Source: Tisiphia sp964030975
GTDB lineage: Bacteria > Pseudomonadota > Alphaproteobacteria > Rickettsiales > Rickettsiaceae
DNA: 64,000 bases
Direction of reading: 5' to 3'
Assembly (NCBI RefSeq): GCF_964030975.1
Contig: NZ_CAXIQH010000001.1
Coordinates: 1,736,001 to 1,800,000, forward strand
The position numbers and the translations under genes were made by a program. The notes under the pieces were generated by a model. The model saw only the letters and a program-made list of their open reading frames with translations, did no database searches and had not been told where the DNA came from. Numbering within the stretch: position 1 is the first letter of the stretch; each line of letters begins with the position of its first letter. Below are positions 20,301 through 28,911 of this stretch, piece by piece.

Positions 20301-20421
20301 AGAAGCACAAAAATCTATCGGTCTGGTAATAGTTGGTGGTATGACTATTGGTACTCTATTTACTATATTTGTTATTCCAGTTTTATATCAAAGTTTTAAA
20401 AGAGATACTAAATATAGCTAA
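17386..20421 (+). CDS. RND-family efflux transporter (inner-membrane subunit)
   Basis: 1,011 residues with the usual two-fold repeat. A first membrane helix and a large periplasmic loop are followed by helices TM2-TM6, then a second periplasmic loop and TM7-TM12. The proton-relay Asp pair is in TM4 (GLVVDDAIVMLENIF), and the GLITKNSIMIVEF motif marks TM10. Such pumps work with a membrane-fusion protein and an outer-membrane channel; neither is encoded nearby. Substrates cannot be inferred. The length is normal and the gene looks intact. Confidence 0.9.
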   Translation: MYLSEICIKRPVFATVMSLVIVILGAVFFTKLQIRGIPDISFPVITVSAHYPGADALYMEKEITTRIEKALKTIKNLDSITSQSSTSSSHITLTFLSSANIEVSLNDVRSKIAEISRIFPKDMETPRISKQDGNNFPSLFLSISSDVYNDLQLTQIVQENVKSILEKLETIGQVKVHGGKYYSMRIEPDPVKLYQHKMSVLEIENAIKKQNIYYPAGTIKTATRDFTVRLDGSLSKPEQFEQIILKVKDASILRLQDIAKIYLGPPEDDVIFRCNGKNSVALGLIKQSQANILDLSKEVRSSLDKIKKNLPKGITIDIAYDDSIPVNASIKSVFFTIAEALILVIIVVYLFLASVRITLIPLVTIPVSLIGTFIVMYYLGFSINIFTLLAMILAIGLVVDDAIVMLENIFRYNEMGHSAMESAILASKEIGFAIIAMTITLASVFLPIGFIDGFMGKLFLEFAWTLAFCVLVSGFVALTLTPMMASRMVGKNDRPPLGFLVKFDQFIKLVQNKYLSYLNLAFDHKKLFSLIIALSLVVLVVSFIFVPKVFIPQEDDGFVRLSFFGSQGSNSEQLEKAIVEVEKILSSYKDIVGYLTVTYQGGGSGFVSLKDWKTRSMSQKTIVNLLNQQFQQIVGISIFAMEPRSMVSGNASSPVEFTLQSSLEYEQLDQISQKFVNSMKKNPIFMNIDSDLDSSMPTIDVIVNRDKAYLYGVSLENIGLTLQYLLAGKQVGDFRMGNELYDITMQYNLKHRSNIDHFSKILIPTNNPTDNLLPLSVVANIVEKISIKYYNHYNNARSVTISADLAPNQKITDAIKQVNNIANELLDSNTTILEYIGEIKQKAESEGNMTITFLFALLFIYLVLSAQFESFTDPILILIAVPFSITGGVLTLWIFGNTLNMYSNIGLITLIGLITKNSIMIVEFTNNLRSQGLNIREAVTKACNLRLRPILMTTLATIFGAMSLVIASGAGAEAQKSIGLVIVGGMTIGTLFTIFVIPVLYQSFKRDTKYS

Positions 20422-20443
20422 CCGGATGGATTAGCTAGTCGCT

Positions 20444-20726
20444 CCGTCAAAAAGGCTGTAGGTATGAGAGGTAATACATGTTTGTGGTTAAAAATCACAT
20501 CAAAATCCATAAGATTTTTACCCTATTTTGTCAAAAACCTTATGGATTTACAAAGTTTTTATAACCTAATCATAGTACCAAGCTTGTCATCCCTGCGAAA
20601 GCAGGGATCTAAAATAGTGGACAAAAAGCCCTGAGATATTATAGATTCCTGCCTACGCAGGAATGACATCCTTTTTGTTTAAACATAACAGATGTTGTAT
20701 TTTTAGACTTTTGACGGGGGGCTATA
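20444..20726. repeat. Miniature element with IS5-like ends
   Basis: Left end TAGTCGCTCCGTCAAAA and right end TTTTGACGGGGGGCTA are near-inverted repeats. They resemble the ends of the neighbouring IS5-family element (TAGTCTCCCCGTCAAAA). Inside is a type-2 palindrome (CATCCCTGCGAAAGCAGGGAT). A related end, with the same 180-bp flank, lies inverted at about 44960-45128. It contains no ORF and is probably a non-autonomous relative of the IS5-type element. Confidence 0.7.
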
Positions 20727-20864
20727 GTGAAACCTATTGAATTAGGTGATACAAACTTTGTGTTAACCTTGCGAAAGCAGGTATCTAGATTCCCGCCGTT
20801 GCTAAGAATGACAACTTACAATAGTTATGTTCTTTATCACCTAATCCTATAGGCATAACTATAG
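20724..20864. repeat. Palindromic element, family E, copy 1
   Basis: About 141 bp bounded by CTATAGTGAAACCTATTG and its imperfect inverse ATAGGCATAACTATAG, with ATTAGGTGATA/TATCACCTAAT next in. The centre is a type-2 core (GAAAGCAGGTATCTAG). Copies occur at about 44822-44958 and 52522-52659, both inverted relative to this one. It abuts the IS5-family element that begins at 20866. Confidence 0.75.
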
Positions 20865-20865
20865 C

Positions 20866-22499
20866 TAGTCTCCCCGTCAAAAGTCTAGAAGGATAATATA
20901 TAATATGGTTAGCGGGTAAAAATATCTAGATAATCCATAAGAAAATGCTATAATATTGGCAGAAACCTTATGGATTGTATGAATTATGCCGATAGAAGAT
21001 ATAATAAAATCCCAAAAACAAGGACAGCTTTTTGGTTATAAATTGACCGAAGAATTAAACCCTAATAACAAGTTATATAAATTAAGATCGTTAATAAATT
21101 GGACTGTTTTAGAGGAATGGTTATTGACAAATGTTAATATCAAGAAATTTGGTAGGAATCGCAGATGTCACAGGTTATTACTTGGAGTAACTATGCTGCA
21201 AGCGATGTATAACCTGTCAGATGCTGCAGCTGAAGAAGAGCTGAGAGAGAACGTATATTGGCAATATTTTTGTGGTTGGGAATATTTGCAGAAAGATGCT
21301 GAGATATCAGAAGCTAGTATACGAAGGTTTCGTGCTATATTAGGGGAAGAAGGATATAATGAGATATTAAAAGAATTAACAAGAATTGGTTGCAAAGTCG
21401 GAGTGCTTAAAAAAAAAGACTTAGCATCGATAATCGTTGATACTACAGTACAAATTAAGAATATTAAGTATCCTCATGATGTGTATTTGATGGATAAGGC
21501 AAGAATAGAGCTAGTAAAGTTATGTCATACTTTAGGCATTAAGTTACATGAGACATATGCCAAGCAATATAAAAAAGACATAGTAAAATTATGGAAATAT
21601 AAGGATAATAGTAAAGCCAAAAAACGTAAGAAGGTAATGCAACATTTAAAGATATTGCTGGGTCGTTTAATAAGAATATGTCAGCGAGAAATAGCAAAAA
21701 CAAAGTTAAGTTTGTCATTAAAGCAGCAAGAAATACTAAATAAGATTAAAAAGATTCAGGCACAATCTATACTGAGTAAAGCAGAGAAAGAGCGATATAA
21801 GGAGGATAATAAAGTATTATATAGTTTTCACGCACCGGAGGTAGAGTGCATAGGTAAAGGGAAATTAAACAAACCCTATGAGTTTGGTAACAAGGTTTCG
21901 ATAGCAGTAAGTGGTCGAGGTAATTTTGTATTAGCGGCCAAATCATTTCATGGCAATCCATATGATGGTCATACATTATCGCAGACTGTAGAGGTTGTAA
22001 AGAAATTAACAGGAGTGGGAATAGCCAGGACATTTGTTGATTTAGGCTATAAGGGGAATAATTTTAAAGAAAAAGACAAGGTGTATAGCCCATATTGCAA
22101 GAAGAAGCTATCCTCAGATGATAAGGCAATGATCAAGAGAAGAAGTGCTATAGAGCCGATAATAGGACACCTTAAGCATTATGGTAGAGTTGGCAGAAAT
22201 TACTTAAAAGGAGTAATAGGAGATATAATAAATCCGTTAATTTCCGCTGTAGGATTGAACTTACGGTGTATTGCTAATCACCTGCTCAAAACAAATTTTT
22301 CTACATAAAAATTAGCAAATAAAGAAAATTAATCAAACGATTACAAAATCGTTAACAAAACGTCATGCAAAAATTTTCTAAAAATCATCTTTTTATATCA
22401 AAAAATTACATCAGAACAATTAAACTCTAAAATTTTATACAAAAATTTTTTGCTAAGGTGCTAATTTTTGAATTTTTTGCACTTTTGACGGGGAGACTA
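20866..22499 (+). mobile_element. IS5-family insertion sequence (IS5-A)
   Basis: Terminal inverted repeats of 19 bp begin TAGTCTCCCCGTCAAAAGT at the left (20866-20884) and are exactly inverted at 22481-22499. The outermost TA may be a target duplication rather than part of the end. The element carries one intact transposase. On its right it directly adjoins a truncated coding sequence. Confidence 0.88.
20986..22308 (+). CDS. IS5-family transposase
   Basis: 440 residues, intact. The N-terminal IS5-type domain (DUF772) reads RRCHRLLLGVTMLQAM and ENVYWQYFCGWEY. The DDE catalytic residues lie in SIIVDTTVQ, TFVDLGYKGNNF and RRSAIEPIIGHLKHYG. The last is followed by the family signature GRNYLKGVIGD. 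It catalyses cut-and-paste movement of the surrounding element. Confidence 0.9.
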   Translation: MPIEDIIKSQKQGQLFGYKLTEELNPNNKLYKLRSLINWTVLEEWLLTNVNIKKFGRNRRCHRLLLGVTMLQAMYNLSDAAAEEELRENVYWQYFCGWEYLQKDAEISEASIRRFRAILGEEGYNEILKELTRIGCKVGVLKKKDLASIIVDTTVQIKNIKYPHDVYLMDKARIELVKLCHTLGIKLHETYAKQYKKDIVKLWKYKDNSKAKKRKKVMQHLKILLGRLIRICQREIAKTKLSLSLKQQEILNKIKKIQAQSILSKAEKERYKEDNKVLYSFHAPEVECIGKGKLNKPYEFGNKVSIAVSGRGNFVLAAKSFHGNPYDGHTLSQTVEVVKKLTGVGIARTFVDLGYKGNNFKEKDKVYSPYCKKKLSSDDKAMIKRRSAIEPIIGHLKHYGRVGRNYLKGVIGDIINPLISAVGLNLRCIANHLLKTNFST

Positions 22500-22647
22500 A
22501 TGAGCTGAGCAATTTCAAGAGACGAGAAGAAATAGTTGTTTGCCTAAGAAGTATCATACTCGATAAACCATTAAGCAGAGATATTAGGGAATATATTTTG
22601 TCTGATAGTTTTAGTCAAACTATCGATAATATTGTAGATGAAGTAAC
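22500..22647 (+). pseudogene. 5' piece of an interrupted accessory gene
   Basis: An open frame runs from the IS5-A end (NELSNFKRREEIVVCL...) into the IS66 insertion. The last eight bases, GAAGTAAC (22640-22647), are repeated at 27045-27052 beyond the IS66 element. Removing the IS and one copy of the duplication joins this frame to the ORF ending at 27977 (…NIVDEVTNRIAPIM…). There is no start codon, so the true 5' end was lost at the IS5-A boundary. Confidence 0.75.
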
Positions 22648-22728
22648 GTATACTTGCAGCAAAACTGCATAACTCTATCTAATTTTTTTGTTAGTATAAA
22701 ATTTATTTTATAAATTTGGGTTCCTACT

Positions 22729-23154
22729 ATGCAAATACCATCAATTACTATTGAGCAAGTAGCTCAGCAATTTAAAGCCTGGCGTCAAACTAAAACTAAC
22801 AAGTTTGATCCCATACCAAACCATCTAAAGGAATTAGTTCGCCAGCTACTCCATCACTATTCTTGCAAAGATATAGCCAAACATCTCAATATTAATAAAA
22901 CAATAATTAGTTCAATTCAACAAGCCCATCAACCTTCCCTCAAAACTTCTCCTACCTCAACTTCAAATAAAGTTCTACAACACGATATTAATTTTCTCCC
23001 ATTTCAACTAGTAAATTCTATAGATACTGATCCTGTGGCTACTCCCAAACAAAATCTCTACACTTGCCACATTATTAAACCAAATGGTACCAAGCTTATT
23101 ATTCAAACACTAGAGCTAAAAACCATAATTCAAACATTTCTATGCTGCAACTAA
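22729..23154 (+). CDS. IS66-type accessory protein TnpA (outer fragment)
   Basis: A 141-residue small basic protein with a helix-turn-helix-like region (YSCKDIAKHLNINKTIISS), taken to be the IS66 TnpA equivalent by position: it overlaps tnpB by 13 bases. Its ATG lies inside the roughly 90-bp terminal inverted repeat. It belongs to the truncated outer copy, so although intact it lacks a linked complete tnpB. Confidence 0.7.
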   Translation: MQIPSITIEQVAQQFKAWRQTKTNKFDPIPNHLKELVRQLLHHYSCKDIAKHLNINKTIISSIQQAHQPSLKTSPTSTSNKVLQHDINFLPFQLVNSIDTDPVATPKQNLYTCHIIKPNGTKLIIQTLELKTIIQTFLCCN

Positions 23155-23423
23155 CCCCTCAGTCAGTTATTTTTGTTGCCACTATTGCCATCGACTTTCG
23201 CAAGGGTATCGATGGTTTAATAGCTGTTTGCAGACAAAAACTTTCTTCTGACCCTCTTAATGGCTCCTTGTTTTTATTCTATAATAAAAACAGAACTGCC
23301 ATTAAAATTTTGTCCTTTGATGGTCAAGGATTTTGGCTATGTTCTAAACGCCTATCCAAAGGTAAATTTACGGCAAAACTTTCCCCATCTGATAATTCAT
23401 CTTATCAAATTTGCTATAGAACA
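23142..23423 (+). pseudogene. IS66 TnpB, truncated by inner IS66
   Basis: The first 94 codons of TnpB are present (AIDFRKGIDGLIAVCRQKL, FDGQGFWLCSKRL). The frame then runs into the left end of the inner copy at 23424. Reading continues in frame through that end into the inner tnpA, producing an artificial 262-residue fusion that should not be taken as a real protein. Confidence 0.75.
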
Positions 23424-23504
23424 GTATACTTGCAGCAAAACTGCATAACTCTATCTAATTTTTTTGTTAGTATAAAATTTATTTTATACATTTGGGTTCC
23501 TACT

Positions 23505-23930
23505 ATGCAAATACCATCAATTACTGTTGAGCAAGTAGCTCAGCAATTTAAAGCCTGGCGTCAAACTAAAACTAACAAGTTTGATCCCATACCAAACCAT
23601 CTAAAGGAATTAGTTCGCCAGCTACTCCATCACTATTCTTGCAAAGATATAGCCAAACATCTCAATATTAATAAAACAATAATTAGTTCAATTCAACAAG
23701 CCCATCAACCTTCCCTCAAAACTTCTCCTACCTCAACTTCAAATAAAGTTCTACAACACGATATTAATTTTCTCCCATTTCAACTAGTAAATTCTATAGA
23801 TACTGATCCTGTGGCTACTCCCAAACAAAATTACTACACTTGCCACATTATTAAGCCAAATGGTACCAAGCTTATTATTCAAACACTAGAGCTAAAAACC
23901 ATAATTCAAACATTTCTATGCTGCAACTAA
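23505..23930 (+). CDS. IS66-type accessory protein TnpA (inner copy)
   Basis: Same 141-residue protein as at 22729, differing by a few residues (for example TVEQ for TIEQ near the start). The ATG at 23505 lies within the terminal inverted repeat. It overlaps tnpB by 13 bases, suggesting translational coupling. Confidence 0.7.
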   Translation: MQIPSITVEQVAQQFKAWRQTKTNKFDPIPNHLKELVRQLLHHYSCKDIAKHLNINKTIISSIQQAHQPSLKTSPTSTSNKVLQHDINFLPFQLVNSIDTDPVATPKQNYYTCHIIKPNGTKLIIQTLELKTIIQTFLCCN

Positions 23931-24271
23931 CCCCTCAGTCAGTTATTTTTGTTGCCACTATTGCCATCGACTTTCGTAAGGGTATCGATGGTTTAATAGC
24001 TGTTTGCAGACAAAAACTTTCTTCCAACCCTCTTAATGGTTCCTTGTTTTTATTCTATAATAAAAACAGAACTGCCATTAAAATTTTGTCCTTTGACGGT
24101 CAAGGCTTTTGGTTATGCTCTAAACGCCTATCCAAAGGTAAATTTACGGCAAAACTTTCCCCATCTGATAATTCATCTTATCAGATTTGTTATAGAACCT
24201 TACACATTCTTATTCATAATGGCGATCCTAGTTCTGCCAAACTCTCCAATGATTGGCTTCCTGTCATTTAA
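23918..24271 (+). CDS. IS66 Orf2-like protein TnpB
   Basis: 117 residues with the TnpB/IS66 Orf2 signature (IDFRKGIDGLIAVC, GSLFLFYNKNRTAIKIL, DGQGFWLCSKRLSKGKF). TnpB is needed for IS66 transposition but its biochemical role is unclear. The 3' end overlaps the 3' end of the oppositely oriented tnpC by four bases (24268-24271). Confidence 0.85.
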   Translation: MLQLTPQSVIFVATIAIDFRKGIDGLIAVCRQKLSSNPLNGSLFLFYNKNRTAIKILSFDGQGFWLCSKRLSKGKFTAKLSPSDNSSYQICYRTLHILIHNGDPSSAKLSNDWLPVI

Positions 24272-25913
24272 GCTGCCGTCTCGATTAATTCCGTATTATT
24301 TATATATCTTGCATAGGCAAAAGGCGTATAATCCTCAGGATGCTTCTTTGCTTTGCTACTCTGCTCTTGCAGCCAATTTAAATATTTAAAGGCATTGATT
24401 TCATTCTCACTACAAGTCTTTACTATACTATACAGACCACTATGTATCTCAGCACTATTGATTGTTTTAAAGAATAATGAATTCTTCCTTTGTAAAATAA
24501 TGGTACGTAGTGACCTCTCAGCCCAATTATTATCAAGACTGCTAACTGGAATTTTCAAAAATTGCGTCAAACCTTCTTTATTATTTAACCAATATTTCAT
24601 AGCTTGCCCAAACCTACTATTAGGCTCAACTTTCTTGTCGTTAAATAATTCATCTATTTTGTTATATATATTTTCTATATATTTACTGCTATGTTCCTGA
24701 TGGTACTTCAGCTTCTCCTCAAGGCTCATCTCTTTACATTGATGTTCATTATGGTAAATCCCAGCAGTCTGTTTGAGAAAATATCCGCATTCTTCAGGGT
24801 AATATGGTTCATTCTCTGTAAATTTTCTCTGCCCATGTGACAAACAATTGATCATCACTATTATTGCCAGTAATTCTTTATCTGCTTCTGATAATACCGG
24901 GTTATTATTGTTACTTGCATCAGTCATTAAATGAATAGAATCAGTTCTATTCTTACGATTCTTTAGTATGTTACCAATATTCTCCCCGCCATGCTTATTA
25001 CCGGTAAAATATAAAACTATCACCTCATTATTGGCAGTCTTAGCACATATAGTAGTGGTATAACAGCTGCGTCCTTTCTTATTTTGAGCTCGTAATTTTT
25101 TATTGGCTACAGTAATTTCTAAAATTCTAGCTCTAGTATCATCAAGGTTCAGTGAACTACATTCGGCAGCCATTTCTAATAATACCCTGTAAATTTCAGC
25201 TCCACCATCTTCTTGCCAAACATCTAAATATTGTTGCCACAGAGTGCTATATGATACAGGAACCCCGCTTAAACTTTGCAACCTAGATAAACGATAGAAG
25301 GGAGTACCGTAGGTCTTTTGTAACACTATTGCACTTTTGCTACTATTTGTCCATTTGTTGATATTCTTATTGTTCATAACTGTATAATCGCAAGCATTAC
25401 AGCGTAACGTTTTCTTTACATATCTGTTGACTGTAATTGGAGCATTACCTGTAAATTGTAGCAATTTTCTAGCTTCACTATTATAGAGTTTACCATTATC
25501 ACAGTGAGGACAGCTATCACCACTACAAAAATTCTCAGGAGATAAATAGCTGGTATTCGCATCCTGATAATCATCAAATCCATATTTACCTTGCCAATTA
25601 CTGCGATCTCTCTTCTTGGACTCATCGTACTCTTCTTCATTACCACCATTCTTATTATCAGATTCACTCGGTGGTTCTTTTAATGAATCTGAACTATCTT
25701 TTTTTTGTTATCTGCCTTAAAACCAATCATCATCTCCTTAAGCTTATTTATACTGATGTTTGATGATGCTAGCTTGTCTATTAGTTCGTTACAAAATTTC
25801 ACAAGTTCTATCACCGCTTGCTGATCATCTCCTGTTAATGAATTTGCCTTAATATGCTGGATTAGTTCTTCTCGTTCCTCAGCACTTAAGGTCGCTACTT
25901 TTGGCTTTTTCAT
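24268..25913 (-). CDS. IS66 transposase TnpC, by -1 frameshift
   Basis: Two minus-strand frames join at a run of eight A (25699-25706 on this strand). The 5' frame starts at ATG 25913 (MKKPKVATLSAEEREELI) and ends at 25680. A -1 slip on A-AAA-AAG continues as KKKDSSDSLKEPPSESDN..., a zinc-finger-like CSGDSCPHC, then the DDE transposase core (SSLNLDDTRARILEI) and C-terminal SSLDNNWAERSLR, WLQEQS. The same A8 is present in all three copies, so a programmed frameshift is likelier than decay. The direction opposite to tnpAB is unusual for IS66. Confidence 0.8.
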
Positions 25914-26041
25914 TTTGATTCATTCATTACGTTTAATAATTGAAATGTTATAGTATAACTGATAGTTTTTCAACTAGTTTTTTTATTAATCGGTGATACT
26001 TGCATAGTAGGAACCCAAATTTATAAAATAAATTCATACTA

Positions 26042-26998
26042 TAGCACTTAACATATGGATTCAAATAAGTTATAATGATAAATAATAAAAAAATTATATA
26101 ATAGAAATATGGCATCCCCCTACAGTTACGATTTACGTTCTAGAGTTATAGAACATTATGAGAAATATAAGAAAGTAGCACTTACATGCGAAACCTTTAA
26201 AATTAGTCGGTCAATAATCTATGATTGGATTAGATTAAAGAAACAAACTGGAGATATAAAGTCAAAGGAGGGATACCAGAAAGGATATGGTCATAAAATC
26301 CCTGATTTATCGGAGTTGCGTCATTTAGTAGAAAAGGGTAACTCGTTAACGCTTACAGAAATAGCAAAAGAATTAGATAATGTTGCAAGTATAATGACTA
26401 TCAGCCGAGCTTTAAAGAAACTCAACATTACTCGAAAAAAAAGACATATGCGTATAAAGAAAGAGATGAAGGAAAGCGACAAGATTTTCTCAGTGAATTA
26501 GAAAAAGTGCCGATAGAGAGACGTGTTTATCTTGATGAAGCGGGCATAAATGATAATGAATCATATGAATATGGATGGTCAATGAAAGGAAGTCGTTGTA
26601 ATGGGAGTAAATCGGGAAAACGTAGTGAAAGAACAAGTTTTATTGGTGCGTTAAATCAGAATAGTTTAATCGCATCACTAGTCTTTACTGGGAGCTGTGA
26701 TAGTAAGGTATTTGAAGCTTATATAGAAAATTGCCTTGTGCCGGAGCTAAAGCCTGGACAGGTTGTCATTGCTGATAATGCAAGCTTTCATAAATCCAAA
26801 AGGGCTAAAGAATTAATTGAAAAAGCTGGCTGCAAACTAAAATTTTTACCACCTTATTCCCCTGATTTAAATCCTATTGAACATCATTGGTTTCCGATAA
26901 AAAATAACATTAGAAAATTATTAGATAAAGGTATTTCTGTATTTGAGGCAAGTTGTAGAACGTTTAAAATAATGTATGAACCTATATGTTAAGTGCTA
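26042..26998 (+). mobile_element. IS630-family element, copy 1
   Basis: Ends TAGCACTTAACATAT and ATATGTTAAGTGCTA, flanked by TA on both sides (26040-26041 and 26999-27000). It lies in the right terminal region of IS66 copy 1. IS66 copies 2 and 3 show the undisturbed site (CATACTACCAAAAA), which proves the insertion and the TA duplication expected for IS630. Confidence 0.92.
26109..26992 (+). CDS. IS630 transposase, by -1 frameshift
   Basis: The first frame (26109-26501) gives the helix-turn-helix part (YSYDLRSRVIEHYEKYKK, SRSIIYDWIRLKK). At a run of eight A (26435-26442) a -1 slip on A-AAA-AAA continues as KTYAYKERDEGKRQDFLSEL into the DDE domain (VYLDEAGINDNESY, VVIADNASFHKS, LPPYSPDLNPIEHHW). 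The junction reads exactly like unbroken IS630 transposases. The second copy in the window has the same run. Confidence 0.88.
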
Positions 26999-27044
26999 TA
27001 CCAAAAAAATTTAATAGAGTTATGCAGTTTTGCTGCAAGTATAC

Positions 27045-27977
27045 GAAGTAACAAACAGAATTGCCCCGATAATGGCAAGAGTTCACAGCTCCTCATTATC
27101 GTCCTCTAGAGCATCGGTATATAGTGAGGAAGATGGTATTGAACCGCTAGCGGGTAAAATATTTGAGCAAATGCAAGAACTCAAAGAAGGGCTAGCTTAT
27201 TTGCAACGGAACATTATTGAGTATTGCCAGTTAATTATGCCGAGCTTTCATCCGGCTTTATTGAAAGATATTCTTGAGGATGAGAAGAGCCTAAAATTAG
27301 AAAAATATTTATTGTTATCAAAAAGATATTTTCCAGTTTTTAAAAAACTATTTCCTGATATTGGTGGTTATGAATTAAGTAGCATAGCTCGTAACTGTCT
27401 ACCATCATTCCAGCAAATAAATATTGCCACTATATTGCCAATCTTCCAGAAAATTGCCGTATCTATTATTGGTGATGAGGAATTACATGATTTGAGGATT
27501 ATCGATAATGAGCTGATAAGGCTAAAACATCCTGTAAGACATTTGTCGGTAGGTTTTCCTTATTCTTCGATATTACAGACTTTTCCCCTGATATTTCCGG
27601 ATGAGGTAGAACATGCTCCGAAAAAAGATGCGGAACTTGGATTGAAGGTCTTTAATAGTAAAGGTGGTTATATTGAAGAAAGGCTAGATAATGGGCAAAT
27701 AGATAGGCAACATATTAATAGTAGATATGTAGATAGTGATGCGTTGATTAGATTGGTTAATGATAAGAAATATTTAACAACATCAACAGCTACTAAAGAA
27801 GTATGTGATTTATTTGCCACTCCTTACCAATCGGGTTGGGTAAATTTTATTATGCACGGGGAAATAAAAACTGATATTGATGTTACTTTTAAGGTTGATA
27901 AACCTTACCCAGTTAGTATACTGAAAATATATGCTAAGGCAAAGATTTTACCAAATTACAAGGGTAGCGTAAGTTAA
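27045..27977 (+). pseudogene. 3' piece of an interrupted accessory gene, family not recognised
   Basis: Continues the frame of 22500-22647 after the IS66 insertion, giving about 305 further residues. The TTG-initiated version starting in the IS66 end is probably not the native start. I see no diagnostic motif. A Ser-rich segment (HSSSLSSSRASVYSEEDG) is followed by helical sequence and a C terminus ending AKILPNYKGSVS. It lies upstream of a toxin-antitoxin pair and phage-type virion genes, so it may be a phage gene, but that is inference from position only. Confidence 0.55.
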
Positions 27978-28022
27978 TTTGGTAAGGGGTCTAGATTCTG
28001 TGAACAAAATTTAAGAATAGTT

Positions 28023-28670
28023 ATGAATAAAAAACAAAGAGACAAGATACTTAGTTGTTTGGATATAGCTAATTATTTTTTAGTTTTAGTAGATAGAAAA
28101 GCTGGCGATACCATAACCCAGCTAAAGCTACAAAAACTAATATATTTTGCCCAAGGAATAAGTCTTGCTTTATTTGATAGACCGCTTTTTACAGAAGAGA
28201 TTGAAGCATGGAAACATGGACCAGTGACACGAGCTTTACGTTTAACATTTGGTAATTTTGAAGCTGATGGCATTCCTTCGCCTGGAGAAATAGATTTTGA
28301 TATTTATAGTAAAAATCAGAAAGAATTAATTTATAAAGTCTATTCTTTTTATGGTGAGCATACAGCTGCGTATTTACGTAATTTAACACATACACATTCT
28401 ATTTGGTGTGAAGCTATTATACGCCAAAATAAAATTATTACGAAAGAAGAAATGTGTAAGTTCTTTAAAACTGATGTAATAAAGGATATTAAAGATTATC
28501 TTTTATCAATTTCAAAAGAAGATATTGTTCAAATAGAAAATGCTGAAGATCAATGGTGGATGAATTATGACAGTGGAGTTCCTGCAGAAGATATTACAGA
28601 ACAGCTTTTAAAAGCAAAAAAAGAATTACAAGAAAAAAGGGGGGAAATTGAGAGTTATCTGCTTGTCTAA
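28023..28670 (+). CDS. Panacea-domain (DUF4065) antitoxin
   Basis: 215 residues. The first about 130 form the Panacea/SocA-like domain (ITQLKLQKLIYFAQGISLAL, EEIEAWKHGPVTRAL, the last being the W-x-x-G-P-V signature). A helical tail follows. Panacea domains are known as interchangeable antitoxin modules that neutralise unrelated toxins. The gene overlaps the downstream YoeB-type toxin gene by 23 bases, so the pair is translationally linked. Confidence 0.85.
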   Translation: MNKKQRDKILSCLDIANYFLVLVDRKAGDTITQLKLQKLIYFAQGISLALFDRPLFTEEIEAWKHGPVTRALRLTFGNFEADGIPSPGEIDFDIYSKNQKELIYKVYSFYGEHTAAYLRNLTHTHSIWCEAIIRQNKIITKEEMCKFFKTDVIKDIKDYLLSISKEDIVQIENAEDQWWMNYDSGVPAEDITEQLLKAKKELQEKRGEIESYLLV

Positions 28671-28911
28671 TGAAGCACTTGAGCAAAGACGATTCTGGCA
28701 GTGTACAAATCCTAAAATAGACAAACGAATTCAGAAATTGCTAGATAATATTCTCCTAACACCATATGACGGGATAGGAAAGCCTGAGCCTTTAAAACAT
28801 AAATTAAGCGGTTTTTGGTCTAGAAGAATAGATCATGAGCATAGATTGATATATTCTTTTAATGATGAAACGCAAATTATCCAGATAGAGAGCTGTAAAG
28901 GGCATTATTAG
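28648..28911 (+). CDS. yoeB: YoeB-family mRNA interferase toxin
   Basis: 87 residues from a TTG start, which aligns residue for residue with E. coli YoeB. It retains the core KPEPLKHKLSGFWSRRID, HEHRLIYSF and the C-terminal GHY. The catalytic Glu, Arg and His of YoeB are all present, so the toxin looks active. By family it binds the ribosome and cleaves mRNA in the A site. Its usual partner is YefM; here it is paired with a Panacea protein. Confidence 0.9.
   Translation: MRVICLSNEALEQRRFWQCTNPKIDKRIQKLLDNILLTPYDGIGKPEPLKHKLSGFWSRRIDHEHRLIYSFNDETQIIQIESCKGHY

Larger units (their letters stand above)
22648..27044. mobile_element. IS66-family element, copy 1 (composite)
   Basis: Bounded by GTATACTTGCAGCAAAAC and its inverse, flanked by the 8-bp target duplication GAAGTAAC (IS66 elements typically make 8 bp). 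It begins with a partial copy (22648-23423: tnpA plus truncated tnpB). A second complete left end starts at 23424 and is followed by tnpA, tnpB and tnpC. An IS630-family element sits in its right end. One inner copy probably inserted into tnpB of an outer copy, and recombination between the two right halves then left a single right end. Confidence 0.85.

Noticed and set aside
23142..23930. A 262-residue plus-strand ORF
   Set aside because: It is truncated tnpB read through an IS66 end into the next tnpA; the two parts are separate genes.
28189..28395. A 68-residue minus-strand ORF inside the antitoxin gene
   Set aside because: Shadow of the Panacea gene, with no ribosome site and no recognisable features.
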